From: Silene conica
Lineage: Eukaryota; Streptophyta; Magnoliopsida; Caryophyllales; Caryophyllaceae
Assembly: GCA_029255685.2 (NCBI GenBank)
Contig: CM055313.2
Location: 43,480,079-43,544,078 of the forward strand
Direction: 5' to 3'
Length of the DNA stretch: 64,000 bases
Under the pieces are notes generated by a model. It worked only from the letters and a program-made list of their open reading frames with translations. It made no database searches and was not told the DNA's origin. Shown one piece after another: positions 56,752 to 64,000 of the stretch. Position 1 is the first letter of the stretch. Every line of letters begins with the position of its first letter. Made by a program: the position numbers and the translations under genes.

Positions 56752-58619
56752 TATGTAATCATATGCAGGGCCTCCGAAACCATGAACCCCTCATCAAGGG
56801 TGAGGTTGACCTGCGTGTCGGTAATGGAGCACGTGTTGCTGCAGTCTCGAGGGGAACATACGTGATCCAGCTTCCAAGTGGATTCGAGTTATCTTTATAT
56901 AACTGTTATTATGTTCCTAGTTTATCCAAAAACATTATTTCAGCTTCTGCACTTGACAAACTTGGTTTTTCATTTGTAATAGAAAATAACAGTTGTATTT
57001 TCTCATTACACAATACTCCCTCTTACCCATAAATATTGTCTCATTGTTAAGAAAGTACCAAATTTATGAGATATTAGTTGTTTAATATTTTGGTGGGGTA
57101 GGGGTATGTAGATTGGAGAGAGTGTTATGTTATTGGGTAATGGGTGGGTAATAAATAGAATTTGGTAAGGGTAGAATGGTAAAAAACAAGTAAAAAAGTT
57201 AGTAAATATGGACAATGGGACACTTTGCTGAATAGACGGAAATTGACAATGAGACATTATTTGTGGGTAGGAGGGAGTATGATTTATGGCAAGGCAGTTT
57301 CCATGAATGGAATTTATGTTTTAGATCAAACCACCGAAATATTACATGTGAATAACAAAATATTAAAGGTAGGTGACAAAGATCAAACTTACCTATGGCA
57401 TTGCCGTATGGGACATATAAATGAGAAATGCGTAAAACAGCTCATACAGAATAGAGCTATCTCGGCCTTTGATTTCGAATCATATGGCACGTGTGAATCA
57501 TGTCTCATCGGTAAGATGACTCGTATTTCCTTCAAAAGTGTTGGAATGCGCGCTGCCGACCTATTAGGACTCATACATACGGATATATGTGGCCCTATGT
57601 CGATCAACGCACGAGAAGGCTATAGGTATTTCATCACTTTCACGGATGATTTGAGTAGATATGGCTATGTCTACTTAATCAAACATAAAAGTGAATCCTT
57701 TGACAAGTTCAAAGAATACCAGAATAGGGTACAGAACCAACTGGGAAGAAAGATTAAAGCACTACGTTCTGATCGTGGTGGTGAGTATCTTTCACACAAG
57801 TTTGATCAACACCTTAAAGACTGTGGCATCGTTCTACAGTTGACTCCACCTGGAACACCACAATTAAATGGTGTGTCCGAACGGAGAAATCGAACTCTAC
57901 TTGATATGGTTCGATCCATGATGAGTCACACCGTTGTGCCTGATTCATTGTGGGGCTATGCTCTTTTGCCGGCCGCTCTAATACTTAACCGAAGTCCGTC
58001 TAAAGCTGTTGACAAGACTCCATATGAGTTATGGAAGGGAACGGTCCCTAACTTGTCCTTTATTCGGGTTTGGGGCTGCGAGGCTTATGTCAAGTGGAGA
58101 CACGAGGATAAGCTCGGCCCGCGATCGGTCAAGACATACTTTATAGGCTATCCAAAAGGAACATTTGGTCATTACTTGTACTCGCCAACCGAACAACGTG
58201 TTTTTATTGCGGCTAGTGCGACGTTCTTAGAGAAAGAATTTCTCGAGAACAAGTCGAGTAATAGAACCTTCGATCTATCGGAGGTTCAAGAACCAACTAC
58301 CGAACAACCATTGGAGGAAACAGTTCCTTCAACCCAGGCCGCGGTTTATATTCCTGAGGAACCTAGGTGGTCGGGAACAGTCTCTATTCCTCCGGACAGA
58401 TACATTGGTATGGTCGAGGAACATGACATAGATGACGTCTTACTCCTAGAGCGTAATGAACCCACAACCTATAAAAGTGCCATGACTAGTTCTGACTCAA
58501 AGCTATGGCTAGAAGCCATGCAATCCGAGATGGACTCCATATATGAGAACAACGTGTGGGATATTGTGGACCTACCTGCAAAGTACGTCCCCTTCAATGA
58601 AAATGGCTTTACAAGATAA
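56752..58619 (+). pseudogene. Copia-D protease end, integrase and start of RT (MITE-interrupted)
   Basis: Continues with CNHMQGLRNHEPLIKG and the block YNCYYVPSLSKNIIS, as in Copia-F. After the MITE, integrase follows: HCRMGHINEKCVKQL zinc-binding part, HTDICGPM, SDRGGEYL and SERRNRTL (all three catalytic positions retained), then the proline-rich linker and RT start. The reading frame is lost near 58582, where one G of Copia-F (GCAAAGGTACG) is missing. Compared with Copia-F, single amino-acid changes are scattered throughout. Confidence 0.9.
57016..57277 (+). mobile_element. Stowaway-like MITE (262 bp)
   Basis: Terminal inverted repeats CTCCCTCTTACCCATAAAT and, at the right end in reverse complement, CTCCCTCCTACCCACAAAT, continuing into NNTGTCTCATTGT on both sides. 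Flanked by TA on each side (57014-57015 and 57278-57279), as Tc1/mariner-type elements duplicate TA. Removing it and one TA restores the sequence seen in Copia-F (CACAATATGATTTATGG). No coding capacity; movement would need a mariner-like transposase from elsewhere. Strand is arbitrary. Confidence 0.93.
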
Positions 58620-59286
58620 AGCATGTCGTGGAAGGACAACAAGATATCCACAAGGCAAGACTAGTTGCTAAATGTTTCACCCAAGTGCCAGGCTTGCACT
58701 ATGATGAGATCTTTGCACCCGTAGTCATGCTACGTTCCATTCGGATTATCTTAGCGATCGCCGCATTTCATGACTATGAAATATGGCAAATGGACGTTAA
58801 AACCTCCTTCTTAAACGGTTATTTGGAGGAAGAGTTGTACATGGTACAACCCGAGGGTTTTATTGATCCAGAACATCCTAAGAAGGTTTGAAAGCTTAAG
58901 CGTTCCATCTATGGACTTAAGCAAGCATCGCGGAGTTGGAATCATCGCTTCGACCAAGTGATAAAAGAGAATGGGTTTATTCGATCAGTCGAGGAACCAT
59001 GTCTCTATATCAAGTCGAGTGGGAGCAAGATTGTCTTCCTACTACTGTATGTCGATGACATACTCTTGATTGGGAATGACATACCTCTCCTTTCTTCGGT
59101 TAAAGCGTGGTTGAAAAACCATTTCCAGATGAAAGATCTGGGAGAGGCACAAAGAATTTTGGTCATCCATATCTACAGGGATAGATCACGACGGATGTTG
59201 TCTCTCAGTCATGAGTCTTACATAGATGAGATTCTTGAGAGATTCAGCATGACGAACTCCAAGAAAGGGTTCCTTCCTATGACTAC
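58620..59286 (+). pseudogene. Copia-D reverse transcriptase (broken, cut by Athila-G)
   Basis: In the shifted frame: QDIHKARLVAKCFTQVPGLH, QMDVKTSFLNGYLEEELYM, then TGA at 58889-58891 where Copia-F has TGC. It resumes after that with YVDDILLIGND (catalytic) and HFQMKDLGEAQRIL, and ends at FLPMT where the Athila-G LTR starts (59287). Confidence 0.9.
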
Positions 59287-60546
59287 TGATACGTGCCTAT
59301 TTTATGCATTTTATTTGTTCTTTTGGCACGTATTTTCTTATATTTTTGTGACTTTTAGTTGCTATTTCTCCCGAAACGGTTTACTTTGGCATTTCTGTGT
59401 TTTAAATGTAGGAATACGCTTAAGTGGACAAAACTGAACTTTATTCGTCCTCCGGAAGCTGTTTTGAGTAATAATGCGGAGCAAGGATCCGGATTGCACA
59501 TCCTAATGTTGTTATTGGGCCAAATTCAAGCTGATGCGTACAGAAGCGGTCGATCGACCCACCAGAGAGGTCGAACGACCTAAGCCCAGAATACGGAAAA
59601 GCCCAGCGTCAACAGAAGCGGTCGACCGACCCGGAAAAGAGGTCGACCGACCCATAATTTGTGTCCGCGTCTTTTATTTCGTGTTTTACTTACCTAATCT
59701 TGTAATTAAAACTTATTTAAGGAGACCTAAACTCTAAAAATTAGGTCAAGCTATCTATGTTAGTAAAGCACTCCATGTTATTCAAAAACTCCATAGTTAG
59801 AAAGAGATTTTATTCCAAGTTTTCATCTTTTGTTCTTAATTCCAATTAAGTTGTAAGTTTGCTACAATTAATCTTTCCCTTTAATTTAATCTTGTTGTTC
59901 ATCTTATTGTTGTTTCTTAATTCATGTTTTCCCTTTTATTGTCATCTTTAATTATGTTGATTCCTTTGATGTTCTTAGTTATTGTTAGTTTCATAATTAA
60001 AAGTATGCATAGCTAATTCTTGTGATTAGGAATTAGGGGAACCATGGTAAAGACTTGATTTTGATAAGTTTAATGATTGAATTACCAATCCCCCATTGTT
60101 GTTGGTGAACTAATCCTTAGGATTGAAAGATTATTAGGATTAGTTTAACAACAACTTTGGGATTGCCATATGAACGAAAGTTTAGTGCTTTTCTAGGAAC
60201 CCTAAGACCGTAAGGATTGGGTAGAATATTGACCTAAAGGTTTATTCTTTGTTCCTTGGGTTGTGTTATTTGGTTATTTTACCTTTCATTGACTTGTTTT
60301 GACCATGGGGAACCAAAGTTCCTAATCTCCTTTTTATCTTATTTTAATTCTCTTGTTTATTTGCTCTTTTAGTTGTTAGTTCAAACCTTAAATCAACCCC
60401 CCCTTTTTTGGTTACTTGTAATAGACTTTAAATTCGCAAACATAATTAACCTTGTCTCCTTGTGGTTCGACCCTTGACTTATCCTGTCTAGTTTAAGCTG
60501 AGGTTTTACAAATCTTATCTTTGGCACCCCTCAACGACAGGTGTCA
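59287..60546 (+). repeat. Athila-G 5' LTR (1260 bp)
   Basis: Starts TGATACGTGCC and ends GACAGGTGTCA. Four palindromes at 59548, 59569, 59620 and 59641 form two pairs 21 bp apart, placed as in the Athila-E LTR. A likely transcription-start zone is TATTTAAGGAGACC (59712). A C-run then T-run lies at 60398-60410. Confidence 0.9.
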
Positions 60547-60551
60547 AATTT

Positions 60552-60569
60552 TTGCGCCGTTGCCGGGGA
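60552..60569 (+). promoter_or_regulatory. Athila-G primer binding site
   Basis: TTGCGCCGTTGCCGGGGA, five bases after the LTR. One base differs from the TGGCGCCGTTGCCGGGGA common in Athila elements (probably tRNA-Asp type), so a different primer from the Met-type site used by the other elements here. Confidence 0.85.
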
Positions 60570-60611
60570 GACGGTATAATTTTGTTTGTTAATTTTTAGT
60601 TTATTTTTCTT

Positions 60612-60639
60612 GTCTTAAGGAACTTAGGTTCCTTAAGAC
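60612..60639 (+). other. Perfect 12-bp hairpin in Athila-G leader
   Basis: GTCTTAAGGAAC, loop TTAG, GTTCCTTAAGAC, only 43 bp after the primer site. The position fits an RNA dimerisation or packaging element (inference). Confidence 0.75.
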
Positions 60640-60727
60640 CGTTACTTACCTTTTCCTCTAGTGCTGTTTTCTACATACTAGAAGACAGGTTTTTGAGAGG
60701 AAGGCTTGAGTACTCTCTTGTTTAGAT

Positions 60728-61135
60728 ATGGATTCTATTTATGACCACCTACAGCCAAAGGCACAAGATTTACCAAAAGGATTCGCCTTGCCTACTCCCA
60801 CCACTGGTTCCTTTGAGCTCCACCCGAATAACATCTTTATGGTGGAACGGAGTCAGTTTTCTGGTCTACCCAACGAGGATCCGTTGAAGCATGTTACGAC
60901 ATTCACGGATTATTGCTGTTCCATACGCATACCTGACGGGGTGACTCGAGATGAGGTGCTGGCAATGATGTTCCTGTTTTCATTAAAAGATGCCGCGCGA
61001 GATTGGTACCATTACCTTGATAGGGCAGCGGAGAAGGTTACGGATTGGACTTCCTTGGCATTGGCTTTTTATAGGAAATACTTTCCCCTTGCAAAGGCCG
61101 AAGACTTGAGAAGCCAAATCACCAACTTTCAATAA
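60728..61135 (+). pseudogene. Athila-G gag, N-terminal part
   Basis: Begins MDSIYDHLQPKAQDLPKGFA. Contains NIFMVERSQFSGLPNEDP, LKDAARDWYHYL and LALAFYRKYFPLAKAEDLRS, the signature of the retrotransposon gag domain in Athila elements. The frame is lost near 61133 after ITNFQ; the next codons of the domain are readable at once in another frame, so a single small indel explains it. Gag forms the particle shell in the cytoplasm. Confidence 0.88.
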
Positions 61136-62600
61136 AGGGCCAGATGAAGGATTTTGTGAAGCATGGGATCGGTTCAAGAATTTGGTCCGTTCTATCCCTC
61201 ACCATAACTTTCAACAATGGTACTTATGTAACCAATTTTACAACGCCCTTTACGATGACTATAAGATGATTCTTGATGCGGCCGCCAATGGGAGATTCCA
61301 GAACAACACCAACCATATGAAGGGTTGGGAAACCATTGAAGACATGGCGGTGAATAGGGCTGCCTTTAAGAGTTCACGTGGGAATTCGCGAAGGCTGAAT
61401 GTGGAGATGAATAGAGTGATGGCTCTTGAGACAACCATTGAAGCCCGTTTTGAAAAGCTTGAGGCAACCCAACTGAAGCTTGAAAGTGCGAACCTAGTTA
61501 CTACGGTTGACAACACGGGTGAGATTGTGAAATTGAGAGAGCTTGTTCGTGTTCCAACAAAACAGGTTATAGAGATGGGAATGGTTCAAATTGCTTCCAC
61601 GAAGGCTTTTGAAGAACAATTGATAAACATAACCAACCAAACAACTAGCTCTCCAGCTAGTTGTGAAGGACCCATGGAGACGCTGAACGCTATAAATCTT
61701 AGGAGCGGTCGTGCTTGTGAAGGACCAGCCCAAAAGGATAATTCTGCTGAAGTTCAAAACAAAGAAACTGATCCCGTCAACAGGTCAGGAGGTCGACCGA
61801 CCCCTACTGTAGGTCGACCGACCTCGATTCCTGACATGGGATCAATTTCTGGAAAACAAAAACTTTCCGATGATACAAAGTCTGGTCGACCGACCTCTAC
61901 GCCAGGTCGACCGACCAGTGTTCCTGAGCAGAATGCAGATTTAACTCCCGAATCGATGGATCCCTCCCTCATTCAAGGCCTCACCGAGATATTACAGCTG
62001 AAAAAGCCAAAGGTTGCTGATCCTATGGCTAATGTCACCGTTCCTTATCCCGAAAGACTGAAAAATTCAAAAGAGGATCGGAAGTTCGGTAAGTTTTTGG
62101 AGATGGTGAAGAATCTTGAGGTAACCATCCCTTTCACTGACTTAATTACCCAGGTACCTTCTTATGCTAAATTCATGAAAGATATTTTGAGTCGTAAGAG
62201 GAATTTTCAGGACGACGGTGTTGTTGCTTTTGTGGAGGAATGTTATGCTCTTTCACAAAATAATATAGCACCCAAGTTAAAAGACCCAGGTAGTTTTTCT
62301 ATCCCTTGTACCATAGGTAATCATATTATAGGGAAAGCCCTTTGTGATCTAGGGGCCAGTGTCAGTGTTATGCCATATTCTGTTTGTGAAAGACTTAACT
62401 TAGGTAGACTTAAAGTCACCAATATTACCCTGCAGATGGCTGATAGATCAACCCAAAGACCATTAGGGGTCTTAGAGGATGTCCCAGTTAGAGTGGGAAA
62501 GTTCTTTATTCCTGTTGATTTCGTTGTTTTAGACATTGCTGAGGATAGTCAAATACCTATTATTTTAGGTAGACCTTTTTACACACAGCTGGGGCTGTAA
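61136..62600 (+). pseudogene. Athila-G gag C-terminal part, linker and aspartic protease
   Basis: Continues gag (EAWDRFKNLVRS, then NQFYNALYDDYKMILDAAA), followed by a coiled-coil-like stretch around MALETTIEARFEKLEATQLK and a linker that carries four GRPT peptides, encoded by GGTCGACCGACC palindromes at 61791, 61812, 61884 and 61905. The protease follows: ALCDLGASVSVMPYSV (the DLGAS form usual in Athila), LQMADRSTQRPLG and PIILGRPF. The frame is lost near 62582 just after RPF, and the protein continues in another frame. Confidence 0.87.
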
Positions 62601-64000
62601 TAGATGTCAAACGCGGGATCATTACTTTAGAGGTTGGAGATGACACTATCGAGTTTAGTGTTGCCCATAAGGCAACTATTCCTACTGATGATACATGTTG
62701 CTCCATTGATATTATAGACAGGAATGTTATCCTTAATTGGAGGGAATCCTTGACCAAGGATCCCTTAGATGATTTAACAATTTTGGATAAGTGTGCAGGT
62801 AATCCAGCTGAGGATCCTGAAGAGCTGGAGGTCACAGAAGCAGAGGAAGAGGAGTATGAGTTTACTGAAGAAGAAAATGAGAACCTCATAAGCCTGGCTA
62901 ATGCAAATCTGGTAAACATGTGCTATTCTATTAGTACTGATTCTGTTCAGGCCGTTGAGGTAAAGGTACCAGAGCGTAAGCCACTTCCTCCTAATCTTAA
63001 GTATGTTTTCTTAGATGATACTGAACAGTACCCTGCAATTGTTAGTTCTAAACTTGATCCTAACCAACTTTCTACCTTAATGACTGTTCTCAAAAAGAAT
63101 AGGAAAGCTTTAGGTTATTCTTTGGATGATATTAAGGGCATAAGCCCTGATGTTTGCATGCACAGAATAGAGTTAGAGGAAGGGCATAAGCCCTATAGAC
63201 AAGGACAGCGTAAGTTGAATCCTAAGATGCAGGATGTAGTTATGGCTGAGGTAATAAAACTTCTTGATGCAGGTATTATCTATTCATTTGGCAACTCCAA
63301 GTGGGTTAGCCCAGTTCAGGTGGTTCCTAAGAAAGGAGGAACCACAGTGGTTAAGAATGATAAAAATGAGTTAATACCCACTAGAGTTGTAACTGGGTGG
63401 CGGATGTGCATTGATTATAGACAGTTAAATGCCGCCACCAAGAAAGACCATTTCCCCCTTCCTTTTGTTGACCAAATGACTGAAAGGCTGGCTTCTAATA
63501 AATTCTTCTGTTTTCTAGATGGTTATTCAGGTTTTTTCCAGATTCTCATCCATCCTGATGATCAGAGTAAGACTACTTTTACCTGTCCACAGGGTGTTTT
63601 TGCTTACCGCAGGATGCCTTTTGGGTTATGTAATGCTCCTGCTACCTTTCAAAGGTGTATGATGGGTATCTTTTCTGACTTTATAGAAAACATTATGGAG
63701 GTATTTATGGATGATTTCTCTGTTTATGGTAATGCTTTTGATCAATGCTTAGCTAATCTTTATAAAGTCTTGCAGCGATGTATTGATGTAAACCTTGTCT
63801 TAAACTGGGAAAAGTGTCAGTTTATGGTTACTGAAGGGGTAGTGTTAGGGCATCTAATTTCTGATAAAGGTCTACATGTAGATAAAGCAAAAGTGCAGGT
63901 GATTGAGCAATTACCCCCTCCTGTTAATGTTAAAGGGGTGAGAAGTTTCTTAGGACACGCAGGTTTTTACAGGCGTTTCATTAAGGACTTTTCTAAAATT
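62585..64000 (+). CDS. Athila-G reverse transcriptase (open at window end)
   Basis: A frame without stops from 62585 to the window end. It begins in the protease tail (AGAVIDVKRGIITLEVGD), passes an acidic linker (EELEVTEAEEEEYEF), then the RT: MCIDYRQLNAATKKDHFPLP, FLDGYSGFFQI, RMPFGLCNAPATFQRCM, catalytic VFMDDFSVYG (MDD codons at 63707-63715), GHLISDKGL and [18 protein letters not shown]. This is a typical Athila RT with all visible catalytic motifs kept. RNase H, integrase, any extra ORF and 3' LTR are off window. As it depends on an upstream frame that is broken twice, it may not be expressed normally. Confidence 0.92.

Larger units (their letters stand above)
56747..59286 (+). mobile_element. 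Copia-D, right segment (protease to RT)
   Basis: Resumes Copia-D exactly where it broke at 24622; the first five bases repeat TCATC. Interrupted by a MITE (57016-57277) and ended at 59286 by the Athila-G LTR. The rest of RT, RNase H and the 3' LTR should lie beyond Athila-G, right of the window. Confidence 0.9.
59287..64000 (+). mobile_element. Athila-G: Athila-like Ty3/gypsy element, right part off window
   Basis: 5' LTR, primer site of the Athila type, leader, gag, protease and RT in order, running past the window end. It is inserted in Copia-D RT; the expected left duplication is ACTAC or close to it (59282-59286). Two frameshifts are seen (near 61133 and 62582), so this copy is probably not autonomous. 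Confidence 0.9.

Overview
The window is plant nuclear DNA made entirely of nested LTR retrotransposons; I see no host gene, rRNA, tRNA gene or CRISPR array. Plant-type Ty3/gypsy (Tekay/Del-like chromovirus and Athila-like) and Ty1/copia polyproteins, plant initiator-Met-tRNA primer sites (TGGTATCAGAGC), a TRIM and a Stowaway-like MITE all point to a flowering plant, probably a large-genome eudicot. The species cannot be read from the sequence.

Layout. 1-5421: Gypsy-A (+), 3' part of pol and a 2.9-kb 3' LTR. 5422-13755: Gypsy-B (-), integrase back to gag, primer site and a 5' LTR that contains a complete 582-bp TRIM (12961-13542). 13756-16347: Copia-C (-), RT back to gag. 16348-20756: Athila-E (-), 3' LTR, long noncoding region and the extra Athila ORF. 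20757-24622 and 56747-59286: Copia-D (+), split by a 32-kb insertion. 24623-56746: a coding-free LARD-type element arranged as a tandem array of five 2.83-kb LTRs alternating with four 2.33-kb internal domains, bounded by one 5-bp target duplication (TCATC). 37543-46171: Copia-F (+), a full-length element inside LARD LTR 3, with an uninterrupted 1343-codon gag-pol, LTRs that look identical and target duplication GTGAG. 57016-57277: Stowaway-like MITE in Copia-D. 59287-64000: Athila-G (+), 5' LTR, gag, protease and RT, running off the right end.

The junctions give an insertion order. Copia-C received Athila-E in gag and Gypsy-B in RT. Gypsy-B received Gypsy-A and the TRIM. Athila-E received Copia-D; Copia-D received the LARD, the MITE and Athila-G; the LARD received Copia-F. 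That is five levels (C > E > D > LARD > F).

The least expected signals are noncoding. (1) Short palindromes (GGTCGACC-type or CACTCGATCGAGTG-type) recur in pairs almost always 21 bp apart in a copia leader, in Athila LTRs and inside Athila gag. Two copies of one copia family carry different palindromes in the same layout. (2) The LTRs of both chromoviruses hold series of hairpins with a conserved loop and stems that change but stay complementary. (3) A small stem-loop sits just before the polypurine tract in several families, and two families have a second, upstream tract that may explain alternative LTR starts. (4) The LARD is a tandem multimer with mosaic variants.
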